This document shows positions 6,715 to 14,800 of a DNA stretch of 29,887 nucleotides, piece after piece (the stretch's first letter is position 1; each line of letters starts with the position of its first letter). Both the position numbers and the translations under genes were made by a program. The notes beneath the pieces were generated by a model, which had not been told where the DNA came from, did not search any database, and worked only from the letters and a program-made list of their open reading frames with translations. The stretch covers positions 1-29,887 of the forward strand of contig CAJUES010000045.1 of NCBI GenBank assembly GCA_910585765.1. The letters are read 5' to 3'. Source of the DNA: an uncultured Lachnospiraceae bacterium (GTDB taxonomy: Bacteria; Bacillota; Clostridia; Lachnospirales; Lachnospiraceae).

Positions 6715-7851
6715 ATGAAAAAGATCATGTTAGTCTTCGGCACAAGGCCGGAAGCCATCAAGATGTGCCCGCTGGTAAAAGAATTAAGGAGAAGACCCGG
6801 CATTCAAGCGAGCGTCTGTGTTACAGGACAGCATCGGGAGATGCTGCAGCAGGTACTTCGATTTTTTGAGATCGAACCGGAGTATGACCTTTCTATTATG
6901 AAAGAAGATCAAACTTTGTTTGATGTGACGACAAACATTTTAAATTCAATGAAAACGATATTGGAAGCAGGCAGGCCGGATGTTGTACTGGTTCATGGAG
7001 ATACCTCCACAACCTTAGCGACAGCGATGGCTTGTTTTTATTTGCAGATTCCAGTCGGGCATGTGGAAGCAGGGCTGAGGACATATGATATCTTTTCACC
7101 CTATCCGGAAGAGTTTAACCGGGAAGCGGTATCGATCCTCTCACAGTATCATTTTGCGCCGACAGTTTTGTCCAGGGACAATCTGATCAGAGAGGGGCGA
7201 GATGCGCAACGCATATGGATCACAGGCAACACGGCGATCGATGCTTTGAAGTTCACAGTCAGGGAAGCGTACTCTCACCCGGAACTTGTGTGGGCATCTG
7301 ATTCGAAGCTGATACTGCTTACGGCGCACCGGCGGGAGAATCTCGGTGAGCCGATGCGCCATATGTTCAAGGCGATCCGGCGTGTTCTGGCTGAGCATTC
7401 CGATGTGAAAGCGATCTATCCGATCCATATGAATCCGCAGGTCCGCCGGATCGCGGAGGAAATATTCGGTGAGACTTCCGTCGGAGGGAAGGAGGAGCGC
7501 ATACATATCATAGAGCCGTTGGATGTCCTGGATTTTCACAATTTTATGAAACAGAGTTATCTGATACTTACGGATTCCGGCGGGATCCAGGAGGAGGCAC
7601 CTTCTCTTGGAAAACCTGTTTTAGTGATGCGGGACACGACAGAGCGGCCTGAAGGGGTTGCGGCGGGAACGCTGAGGCTTGTCGGCACGCAGGAGCGAAC
7701 GATATATGAGGAGTTTAACAGACTGTTGGGCGACCGGGAGGCGTACTGTGCAATGGCGCACGCCGCGAATCCGTATGGGGATGGACACGCATGTGAGCGG
7801 ATCGCAGATATTCTGGAGCAGGGTTATACAGGGAATCAGAGAGATGTTTGA
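6715..7851 (+). CDS. wecB: UDP-N-acetylglucosamine 2-epimerase (non-hydrolysing)
   Basis: The enzyme interconverts UDP-GlcNAc and UDP-ManNAc in the cytoplasm, giving ManNAc for capsule or for the teichoic-acid linkage unit (WecB/MnaA family). The 378-residue product carries the family motifs in order: FGTRPEAIKM at the N terminus, CVTGQHREM, VHGDTST (catalytic Asp), HVEAGLRT (Glu), PEEFNR (Glu), LTAHRREN (His), IYPIHMNP, and TDSGGIQEEAPSLGKPVL with DTTERPEG near the end. The ATG at 6715 is chosen because GGAGGAG at 6705-6711 precedes it; a TTG at 6703 in frame lies before that site. The terminator-like hairpin touching the ribosome site suggests regulation in the leader. The gene overlaps the next one by eight bases. 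MnaA is the alternative name used in Gram-positives. Confidence 0.93.
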   Translation: MKKIMLVFGTRPEAIKMCPLVKELRRRPGIQASVCVTGQHREMLQQVLRFFEIEPEYDLSIMKEDQTLFDVTTNILNSMKTILEAGRPDVVLVHGDTSTTLATAMACFYLQIPVGHVEAGLRTYDIFSPYPEEFNREAVSILSQYHFAPTVLSRDNLIREGRDAQRIWITGNTAIDALKFTVREAYSHPELVWASDSKLILLTAHRRENLGEPMRHMFKAIRRVLAEHSDVKAIYPIHMNPQVRRIAEEIFGETSVGGKEERIHIIEPLDVLDFHNFMKQSYLILTDSGGIQEEAPSLGKPVLVMRDTTERPEGVAAGTLRLVGTQERTIYEEFNRLLGDREAYCAMAHAANPYGDGHACERIADILEQGYTGNQRDV

Positions 7852-8368
7852 GGTGGTATATCGGGATATTTTGAAACAATGGACATCCTGCTGGCAGGAA
7901 GCGCTTATGGCAGGGTTTGTGTTTATGGTGGGAAACAGACAGATCGATCGGCTATCGAATCGGCACAATGGGATTGACAGTCTGTTTTTTGCAGACGGCG
8001 TGTTCCTTTATTTCCTGCTGTATGTGACGTTGTTTTCGCGTTCGATCGGTTCCAGGCAGGAGGTTGCGTTTTTACCTTTTTCGGGCGATGAGGTGGCGGG
8101 CGGAAATTATTACTATCTGATAGAGAATTTCCTGCTGTTCATTCCGTTTGGTTTTCTGTCGGGCGTAACATTGTGTATATATGGAAAAATGTGCAGTATA
8201 AAGAAAATTGTATGGTTAGCGTTTCTGACAAGCGTGTCGATCGAGATGTCACAGTATGTTTTCTCCTGCGGAAAAACGGAGACGGATGATGTTATCGCAA
8301 ATGTCTTTGGGGCTTTCCTGGGCGGTCTGATCGCAAGGCTGGTGAAGTGCGATAAGGCGGCAATTTAG
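7844..8368 (+). CDS. VanZ family membrane protein
   Basis: This is a 174-residue membrane protein of the VanZ family, named after the accessory protein that gives low-level teicoplanin resistance; the biochemical role of most members is unknown. The VanZ pattern is clear: NFLLFIPFGFLSG, then VSIEMSQYVF, then TDDVIANVFGAFLGG, with about four hydrophobic helices. The ATG at 7844 (MFEVVYRDIL) is chosen because it lies within the end of wecB and gives the usual family length; a longer frame upstream would run far into wecB. The overlap suggests translational coupling and joint regulation with wecB. A terminator follows at 8383-8422, so wecB and this gene form a two-gene unit. A link to glycopeptide resistance should not be assumed from the name. 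Confidence 0.83.
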   Translation: MFEVVYRDILKQWTSCWQEALMAGFVFMVGNRQIDRLSNRHNGIDSLFFADGVFLYFLLYVTLFSRSIGSRQEVAFLPFSGDEVAGGNYYYLIENFLLFIPFGFLSGVTLCIYGKMCSIKKIVWLAFLTSVSIEMSQYVFSCGKTETDDVIANVFGAFLGGLIARLVKCDKAAI

Positions 8369-8382
8369 AACAGGTGCAGAAG

Positions 8383-8422
8383 AGCTGGAAAGAGTGTGAA
8401 AATACTTTTTCCAGCTTTTTTT
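8383..8422 (+). terminator. Rho-independent terminator after the wecB-VanZ unit
   Basis: AGCTGGAAA (8383-8391) pairs with TTTCCAGCT (8408-8416), with an inner AGT/ACT pair, followed by seven T. It lies between convergent genes; on the minus strand it has no T run, so it mainly serves the + unit. Confidence 0.8.
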
Positions 8423-8436
8423 GTCCGAACCCGCTG

Positions 8437-9510
8437 TCACTTTTTCTGCTTTATGGTATCCTCGATCAGCGCAATGATAGTATCCGTCGAATCCTTGATC
8501 TTGCTGTTCTGCATCGCATCGATGTAGGACTGTCTCGTAAAGTACAGTTCATGGACTTTTTCGGTCAAAGTCACAGCCGTGAGGTAATCCTCGTCGGCAA
8601 CCATGGAAAAGCCCTGGGATTCAAAGCTTTTGGCGTTCAGGATCTGGTCGCCCCGGCTTGCGTGGGCAGGGAGCGGGATCAGGAGGTTTGGCTTGCGCAG
8701 CGTCAGCAGTTCGCAGATCGCATTTGCGCCGGCACGCGATATGACGATATCAGCCATGGCAAACAGATCTTTTAAGTCGTCCTTGACGAACTCAAACTGC
8801 TTGTAGCCCTGTGTGTTAAGCAGCAGGTTATCGATTTTGTCCTTGCCGCATATATGGACGATCTGAAAATCTTCGAGCAGCTTTGGGAGCGCCTCGCGAA
8901 CCAGCTTGTTGACCTCGGCTGCGCCGAGGCTGCCGCCGATGACCATGATCACAGGTTTTGCGGTGTCAAAACCACACATTGCAAGCCCCTTTTCCTTATT
9001 GCCCTTTGTGAGCTCATTCCGTATCGGAGAGCCTGTGAGGACCGCTTTATCGGGAGGCAGGTTCTGCAGCGTCTCCGGGAAATTGCAGCAGATCTTCTGC
9101 ACGACAGGGATGCACAGATTGTTGGCGAGCCCCGGCGTCATATCGGACTCGTGGATAATGCACGGGATTTTCTGCAGGGCAGCGGCACGCACGACGGGGA
9201 CACTCACAAAACCGCCCTTGCTGAACACGATATCCGGCTTGAGGGTCTTTAATATTTTCCTCGCCTCGACAAACCCTTTGAGCACGCGGAACGGGTCGCT
9301 GAAATTTTTGATATCAAAGTATCTTCTGAGTTTGCCCGTTGAAATGCCATAGTACGGGATCCGATAATCCTCGATCAGTTTCTTCTCGATGCCTTCGTAA
9401 GAGCCAATGTAGTGTATATCATAGCCCATGCTCCTGAGCTTGGGAAAAAGAGCGATATTTGGAGTCACGTGACCGGCAGAACCGCCACCGGTAAAGACGA
9501 TGCGTTTCAT
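8437..9510 (-). CDS. murG: MurG, UDP-GlcNAc:lipid I GlcNAc transferase
   Basis: This enzyme adds GlcNAc from UDP-GlcNAc to lipid I on the inner membrane face, making lipid II for peptidoglycan. The 357-residue protein is the normal length for the family. It shows the N-terminal loop FTGGGSAGHVTPN, the second glycine-rich loop IVFSKGGFVSVPVV, the region IIHESDMTPGLANN, the C-domain start VLTGSPIRNEL, VIGGSLGAA, and the donor-site segment ISRAGANAICELL. The ATG has GGAGG ten bases ahead. It stands alone rather than in a dcw (division and cell wall) cluster, which is common in Lachnospiraceae, so a second murG may exist elsewhere in the genome. It follows the TSCPD gene on the same strand but has its own likely promoter. 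Confidence 0.92.
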   Translation of the reverse strand: MKRIVFTGGGSAGHVTPNIALFPKLRSMGYDIHYIGSYEGIEKKLIEDYRIPYYGISTGKLRRYFDIKNFSDPFRVLKGFVEARKILKTLKPDIVFSKGGFVSVPVVRAAALQKIPCIIHESDMTPGLANNLCIPVVQKICCNFPETLQNLPPDKAVLTGSPIRNELTKGNKEKGLAMCGFDTAKPVIMVIGGSLGAAEVNKLVREALPKLLEDFQIVHICGKDKIDNLLLNTQGYKQFEFVKDDLKDLFAMADIVISRAGANAICELLTLRKPNLLIPLPAHASRGDQILNAKSFESQGFSMVADEDYLTAVTLTEKVHELYFTRQSYIDAMQNSKIKDSTDTIIALIEDTIKQKK

Positions 9511-9576
9511 ATCTTATAGCCTCCGATTTCTTTTTTCAGTTTATATGATAGTATATTCAAAAAATTTTTATTTTCC

Positions 9577-9606
9577 ATTGTATTGAACAGTTACCATATT
9601 TTTCAA
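9577..9606 (-). promoter_or_regulatory. probable promoter of murG
   Basis: On the minus strand TTGAAA (bases 9606-9601) and TACAAT (9582-9577) are 18 bases apart, about 70 bases before the murG start. The -35 box overlaps the stop codon of the preceding TSCPD gene. Confidence 0.5.
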
Positions 9607-9854
9607 TTTGGCGCGCCGGTCTTGTACTGCTCGAGTGCGCGCGCGAGCTGGTCGGGGCAGGAAGTGCTCTTAAAGCCGCATTTGATGCCCTTGAGTTTCG
9701 AGATGGCCTCATCGATCTTCATCCCGGAAACCAGGGCGGAGATCCCCTGCAGATTGCCGTTGCATCCGCCTGTAAACGCTACTGATTTGATAGTGTCGCC
9801 CTCAACCTCAAAATCGATCATCTGGGAGCATGTTCCGTTTGTCTTGTATTGCAT
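9603..9854 (-). CDS. TSCPD domain small protein (TIGR03905-like)
   Basis: This is an 83-residue protein made of a single TSCPD domain. The name motif is seen at residues 64-68 within KSTSCPDQLARAL, and the central GGCNGNLQGISALV is also typical of the short TIGR03905 family. Four cysteines (residues 9, 31, 59, 66) could bind a metal. The same domain is found at the C terminus of some class II ribonucleotide reductases, but the stand-alone form has no known function. The ATG follows AGGTAAGGTG in the leader, with a good promoter at 9920-9948. The pairing with murG is probably not functional, since each has its own promoter. Confidence 0.88.
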   Translation of the reverse strand: MQYKTNGTCSQMIDFEVEGDTIKSVAFTGGCNGNLQGISALVSGMKIDEAISKLKGIKCGFKSTSCPDQLARALEQYKTGAPN

Positions 9855-9919
9855 AGTTCACACCTTACCTTTCCTGCGTAAAATATTCTAAATGGATCTG
9901 TATTCACCTGACTGTTACT

Positions 9920-9948
9920 ATTTTACCAATCCAGCGAAGTGAAGTCAA
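9920..9948 (-). promoter_or_regulatory. sigma-A promoter of the TSCPD gene
   Basis: On the minus strand TTGACT (9948-9943) and TAAAAT (9925-9920) are spaced by exactly 17 bases, about 65 bases before the start codon. The MITE-like element begins ten bases upstream of the -35 box. Confidence 0.7.
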
Positions 9949-9957
9949 CCAACTTTT

Positions 9958-10130
9958 AGGAACTGTAGGAAAATAACCGATGCAACTTGCGCAGGATATT
10001 TCTTCGAGGTGAAATTGCTAAAGCAATTGTCAAAAAACGTAGGCGTAGCGGGCTACGGCGAGGCTTTTTGATATGCATAATCGGAGAAATAGACAAGTCA
10101 AGATGCGTCAGTTATTTTTCTACAGTTCCT
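9958..10130. mobile_element. MITE-like inverted-repeat element (173 bp)
   Basis: The ends AGGAACTGTAGGAAAATAAC (9958-9977) and its complement at 10111-10130 match at 19 of 20 positions, and weaker pairing continues to about 50 bases on each side. Inside are a perfect small hairpin (AATTGCT, AA, AGCAATT) and another built on GTAGCGGGCTAC within flanking A5/T5. No protein is encoded. Short length, near-perfect ends and an intergenic place fit a non-autonomous transposed element. No clear target duplication is seen, so its class cannot be named. Together with the repeat at 10141-10229 it fills most of the 392-base gap between the TSCPD and DUF6128-like genes. Confidence 0.6.
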
Positions 10131-10140
10131 TACCATGTTC

Positions 10141-10229
10141 CTGATCACGCATTGCCAAAGCAGTGAAAAACATGCGCCAAAATGCATAAGCCTGTCTTGG
10201 TGGACATACATTAGAGTAACCGTGATCAG
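10141..10229. repeat. inverted-repeat element, copy 2 (inverted relative to 5333-5476)
   Basis: CTGATCACG (10141-10149) and CGTGATCAG (10221-10229) are exact inverted repeats. The inside, read on the minus strand, contains GCATTTTGGCGCA, then GTTTTTCACT and GTGATCAG, matching copy 1 at 5424-5470 with few changes. It lies ten bases after the MITE-like element and just before the ribosome site of the next gene, so it may also form a hairpin in that gene's leader. Confidence 0.5.
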
Positions 10230-10246
10230 AGTGGAGGAGTCGGCGT

Positions 10247-11032
10247 ATGCAGTTTTTTTATATAGATTATATGAACAATGGGAAGAAAGAGCGCAATATC
10301 GGATTTCTGCGGGTGGAAAATGACGGCGTGAGCGTGGGGCTCAGAGGCGTACCGCTGCAGTGCGGTGACTGCTGCAAGGTGTATGCAGTCAATATCCATG
10401 ACGAGAGGATCCTTTTGGGGGATATAGCTGTCAGATCAGGGTACGGCATGGAGAAAATGAAGTGGAACGACAAAGTGGATTTTGCGCGGTGCATGCGGGT
10501 GGAGATACCGCTGTATGGAACGCGCATGGGCGTCTGTGTGCTCCGCGACGACTACCCCTCGCAGGACATCGCAGCACCTGTGGCAGAGAGCGCGCAGATC
10601 CATGTGGCAAAAAGTGCGGACCGCCCCGGGCAGGCAGTGTACGAGGAGCTTTGCGAGGAGATCTGCGAGGACAAGTGGCAGCAGCTGTGCAGGATCTACC
10701 CCGGGATCCACATCTGCCGGGATGCGCAGAGCATACTGATACGGCCGCGGGATGCCGTCGTGCTGGCTGAGAAATACCATGAGCTTGCGACAAACTCGTT
10801 TGTGCTGCACGCGTACTACAATTACAGGCAGCTGCTGCTGTTCCGCTATGCGCAGGGCGATGCGAAGTATTACCTCGGCGTCCCGGGGGTGTATTATGAG
10901 CGGGAACAGCGCATCGCGCAGATGTTTGGATTCGAGGGATTTGAGAACGGGGAGGCGCGCATGCAGCAGGATGCCGACAACAAGCTGTACAAAGGGTGTT
11001 TCGGATATTACATGAAGCGCGTGGAAATTTGA
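10247..11032 (+). CDS. conserved Lachnospiraceae protein, DUF6128-like
   Basis: This is a 261-residue protein of unknown function. The C-terminal half matches the pattern I associate with DUF6128 proteins: ILIRPRDAVVL, FVLHAYYNYRQLLLF, YLGVPGVYY.REQRIAQMFGFEGF, and an end with FGYYMK. The N-terminal part is a small beta-rich segment (FFYIDYMNNGKKERNIGFLRVE) also common in that group. There is no signal peptide or membrane segment, so the protein is cytoplasmic. The ATG has GGAGGAG at 10233-10239. It is followed by an independent promoter for RNase HI, so it need not belong to that unit. Function cannot be inferred; confidence concerns gene reality and family. Confidence 0.75.
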   Translation: MQFFYIDYMNNGKKERNIGFLRVENDGVSVGLRGVPLQCGDCCKVYAVNIHDERILLGDIAVRSGYGMEKMKWNDKVDFARCMRVEIPLYGTRMGVCVLRDDYPSQDIAAPVAESAQIHVAKSADRPGQAVYEELCEEICEDKWQQLCRIYPGIHICRDAQSILIRPRDAVVLAEKYHELATNSFVLHAYYNYRQLLLFRYAQGDAKYYLGVPGVYYEREQRIAQMFGFEGFENGEARMQQDADNKLYKGCFGYYMKRVEI

Positions 11033-11064
11033 TCCGGTACAGACTATCATTTCGACGGTGTTTT

Positions 11065-11073
11065 TGCTATAAT
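11065..11073 (+). promoter_or_regulatory. extended -10 promoter of the RNase HI gene
   Basis: TGC-TATAAT (11065-11073) is a perfect extended -10 element. It lies 46 bases before the ATG at 11120. No good -35 box is needed or seen. Confidence 0.6.
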
Positions 11074-11119
11074 CAGATATGTAGCGGTAGGAAATCATGG
11101 AATTGGAGAAAGAATAATC

Positions 11120-11797
11120 ATGGCAAAAAAGAAAGTATACGCCGTCAGAAAAGGGAAAAAGACAGGTCTTTTTCAGACATGGGATGCGTGCAGGGCATCG
11201 GTTGACGGTTATCCCGGGGCAGAGTACAAAAGTTTTCTCTCCGTGGAGGAGGCGCAGGCGTATTTGAACAGACCGGCGGATCTTTTGCCGGGCGCGCGCT
11301 CGTCGGCGGGAACAGACGGCGGAAAAAATGAGGAGGATCAGGTCGTGGCGTACGTCGATGGCAGTTTTAATAAAGACATCGGCAGATATGCGTTTGGCTG
11401 CGTGCTCATCAGGCCGGACGGCGGGATCGTGCGGGAGTCCGGCAGCGGTAACGACCCGGAGTCGCTGCAGCTGCGCAATGTCACAGGGGAGATGCTCGGG
11501 GCGATGTACGCGGTCCGGTGGTGCGCGGTCAACGGATATCCCGCAGTGCGCATATGCTATGATTATATGGGCATCGAGATGTGGGCGGTCGGCTCGTGGA
11601 GGACAAATAACAGCCTGACGCAGAAGTATGCGGCGTTCATGCGGGAGAGCGGCAGCCGGATCCGGATCACCTTCCAGAAGATAGCGGCGCACACAGGGGT
11701 CGAATATAACGAGGAGGCGGACAAGCTGGCAAAGGCAGCGCTCGCGGAAGGGAAAGCGATCCCAAAGATCAAAAGAGTCGGAAGCGAAGGGGATTAG
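11120..11797 (+). CDS. rnhA: viroplasmin-RNase HI fusion protein
   Basis: This is ribonuclease HI, which cuts the RNA strand of RNA:DNA hybrids (R-loops, primers), with an N-terminal viroplasmin (Cauli_VI) domain that binds hybrids. Residues 3-50 (KVYAVRKGKKTGLFQTWDAC to FLSVEEAQAYL) are the viroplasmin domain. The catalytic domain runs from about residue 75, and all active-site residues are visible: Asp80 in AYVDGSF, Glu124 in TGEMLGA, Asp148 in CYDYMGIE, Asp201 in NEEADKLA, with His191 in AHTGVEYN. The length of 225 is usual for this architecture. GGAG precedes the ATG by 11 bases. The gene ends six bases before the Lhr-type helicase, so the two are probably co-transcribed and could share work on hybrids. 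The gene symbol follows the RNase HI family; other names exist. Confidence 0.92.
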   Translation: MAKKKVYAVRKGKKTGLFQTWDACRASVDGYPGAEYKSFLSVEEAQAYLNRPADLLPGARSSAGTDGGKNEEDQVVAYVDGSFNKDIGRYAFGCVLIRPDGGIVRESGSGNDPESLQLRNVTGEMLGAMYAVRWCAVNGYPAVRICYDYMGIEMWAVGSWRTNNSLTQKYAAFMRESGSRIRITFQKIAAHTGVEYNEEADKLAKAALAEGKAIPKIKRVGSEGD

Positions 11798-11803
11798 AGG
11801 GAC

Positions 11804-14800
11804 ATGGGGAATGTATTGGAGCTCTTTGATGAGAGGACACAGAGGTGGTTTCAGGGCGCGCTCGGAGAGCCGACGCCCGTGCAGGAAAAGGCGTGGCAGG
11901 GCATCGCGGCAGGCAGCCATGTGCTGGTTTCCGCGCCTACGGGAACGGGAAAGACGCTCTCTGCGTTCCTCGTTTTTCTCGACCGTATGAGACGGCAGGC
12001 GCAGGAGGGCACGCTCGGGGAGTCGCTGCAGCTGATCTACGTCTCCCCGCTGAAATCCCTGGCGGCGGATATCCGCGAAAACCTGCGGCGCCCGCTGGAG
12101 GGCATAGGCGCGCAGGAGGAGATCACAGTCGGGATCAGGACGGGGGACACGCCGCAGCGGGACAGGCAGTACATGGTGAGGAGACCGCCCCACATCCTGA
12201 TCATCACACCGGAATCGCTGTATCTGATGCTGACCAGCAAGACGGGGCAGAACGTGCTGGCGACAGCGAAGGCTGTGATCGTGGACGAGCTCCATGCGCT
12301 GATCGACACGAAGAGAGGCGCGCATCTGATGCTGTCCCTCGCGCGGCTGGATCATCTGTGCGGCTGTCCGCTGCAGCGGATCGGGCTGTCCGCGACGATC
12401 GCCCCGCTCGAGGCTGCCGCAGAATACCTGGCGCCGGAGCCGGTGATGATCGCATCGCCCGCCATGACCAAGGAGATCCGTCTGGAGGTGCTGGGACCGT
12501 ACGCGGACGCCGTGAAGGGCAGGCGCAAGGACCCCGTGTGGGAGGAGCTGGGGGCTCTCGTATTCCGGTACTGCCAGGGCAGCCGCAGTGTGATCGCCTT
12601 CGTCGAGGGCAGGCGGTATGCGGAGAAATTGGCGTATTACGTCAATATCCTGGGCGGAGAGGGATTTGCGCGGGTCCATCACGGCAGTCTTTCCAAGGAG
12701 CAGCGCATCGAGACGGAGGAGGCGCTGCGCGACGGGCGGCTGCGGCTCCTGTGCGCGACATCCTCCATGGAGCTGGGGATCGATGTGGGGGAGATCGACC
12801 AGGTGCTCCAGGTGGGCTGTCCGCGCACCGTCTCCAGCACGATGCAGCGGCTCGGGCGAGCCGGGCACAATCCCGGGCGGACCAGCGTGATGTATCTCTT
12901 CCCCAGAACGGCAGCGGAATGCGTGTCCTGCGGTATGACGGCGCAGCTTGCGAGGGAGGGCGGTGTGGAGCAGATCAACCCGCCCTCGCAATGCCTCGAC
13001 GTGCTCGCCCAGCACCTCGTCTCCATGGCGGCGTTTCGGAGCTACGCGGTGGACGAGGTGATGGAAGTGCTGCCGCGCGCATGGAATTTCCGCGCCGTCA
13101 CCAGAGAGGACGTGCAGTCCGTGCTGCGCATGCTGTCCGGGGATTACGAGCATGAGCACGATATTCCGGTGCGCCCGCGGATCCTGTACGACAGGATCCA
13201 CGACCGCGTGGAGGGGGACGGCTACAGCAGGATGCTGGCGGTCTCGGCGGGGGGCACGATCCCCGACAAGGGGCTGTACACCGTGAAGACAGAGGAGGGT
13301 GTCAAACTCGGAGAAGTCGACGAGGAGTTTGTGTACGAATCCCAGCGGGGCGACCGCTTTATCCTCGGCGCGTTCGCGTGGAAGATAACGAATATCAGCA
13401 GGGACATCGTGACCGTGGTGCAGGCTCCCGTCGAGGGTGCGAGACTGCCGTTCTGGAAGGGCGAGATCAAGGGGCGCGACAAGCGGACAGGCGAGGCGTT
13501 CGGGCGCATGTTCCACGGTTTCCAGGAGGCGTATGAGGCGGGGGGCCTGCAGAAGTCCCTGATGGCGCTGGGACTCGACGAGACAGCCGTGTTTCTCGCG
13601 TCCGGCTATCTGGAGCGACAGCTCAAGGCAGCGGGGAGCCTGCCCGATGACAGGACGATCATAGCGGAGCATTTCAGGGATTCATCCGGGAACAGCCAGC
13701 TGATGTTCCACTCGCTGTTCGGGAAGCGGATCAATGCGCCGCTGGCGCTGCTGGCGGCACAGTGGGTGCGGGAGCGGCTGAGCGGCGAGATCGGCAGCGT
13801 GGACGAGGAGGACGGATTTCTGCTGTACTCTTACGGGCGGGAGACACTCCCGGAGGGGGTGCTCGAGGGGCTTGATCCTGACACTTGTGTCAGGAAACTC
13901 GAGATCATGCTTCCGGCGACGCCTGTCTTTAATATGGCATTTCGGTACAACAGCGGGCGGGCGCTGATGATGGGCGTCCGAAAGAACAGCCGCCAGCCGC
14001 TCTGGCGCCAGCGGCTCAAGAGCGCCGAGATGCTCGAACAAGTCGTTCGCGAGGAGGCGCATCCGCTGATACGGGAGACCAGGCGGGAATGCATGCAGGA
14101 GCTGTGGGATGCGGAGGGCGTGAGGGAACTGCTGTGCGATATCCGCTCGGGCGTCGTGGAGGTGCGCGAGATTTACACGGAGCTGCCCTCACCGATGTCG
14201 CTGCCGCTGCAGTGGGCGCAGGAGGGGGCTGCCATGTACGACTATTCGCCCACACCGCGCGGGATCCACACGGCAGTGGAGGATGCGCTGCGATCGGAGG
14301 AGAAGCTTTTGCAGCCGGGCAGCCGGGAGCTCTCGCAGGTGCAGGAAAACATGCTATTGCGGCAGAGACTGCCAAAGGACGCGGGGCAGCTCCATGCGCT
14401 GCTGATGACGGAGGGCGATCTGGCGGCAGGGGAGCTGGATGTTCCTGTGGAATGGCTGGAAAGCCTTGCCCAGGGCGGCAGGGTGCTGTACCTGGAACAG
14501 GGATTGTGGATCGCCGCGGAGGAGGCTGACGTGTATGAGAAGGCGCTCGGCGGGATCGGCGCCTGGCAGCAGACAGGCGGCAGTGTGCCCTGCGAAGGGG
14601 AGACCGGGGCTGCGGCGTCTGACGACACAGCGGTCTGTGAGGCGCAGCTGCGCATCGTGAGGCGTATGCTGCGCTACCGGGGCGCTGCGGACGCGGGGCA
14701 GACGGCACAGCGCTACGGCTGGCATCCGGCGGCAGCGGAGGAGATCCTGGAAAAACTGTGCCAGCGCAGCGATGCCGTCAGACAGGAGGACAAGTACTAC

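Noticed and set aside
7679..7843. 55-codon N-terminal extension of the VanZ-like protein
   Set aside because: It lies inside wecB in another frame; the family length and the local ATG support 7844.
8374..8775. 133-codon + frame after the VanZ terminator
   Set aside because: It begins inside the terminator hairpin and is antisense to murG, with no motif.
10436..13672. 1078-codon open frame on the minus strand
   Set aside because: It runs opposite RNase HI and the Lhr helicase, whose motifs are complete. The translation is Arg/His/Pro-rich with no recognisable domain, as expected of the antisense of GC-rich genes.
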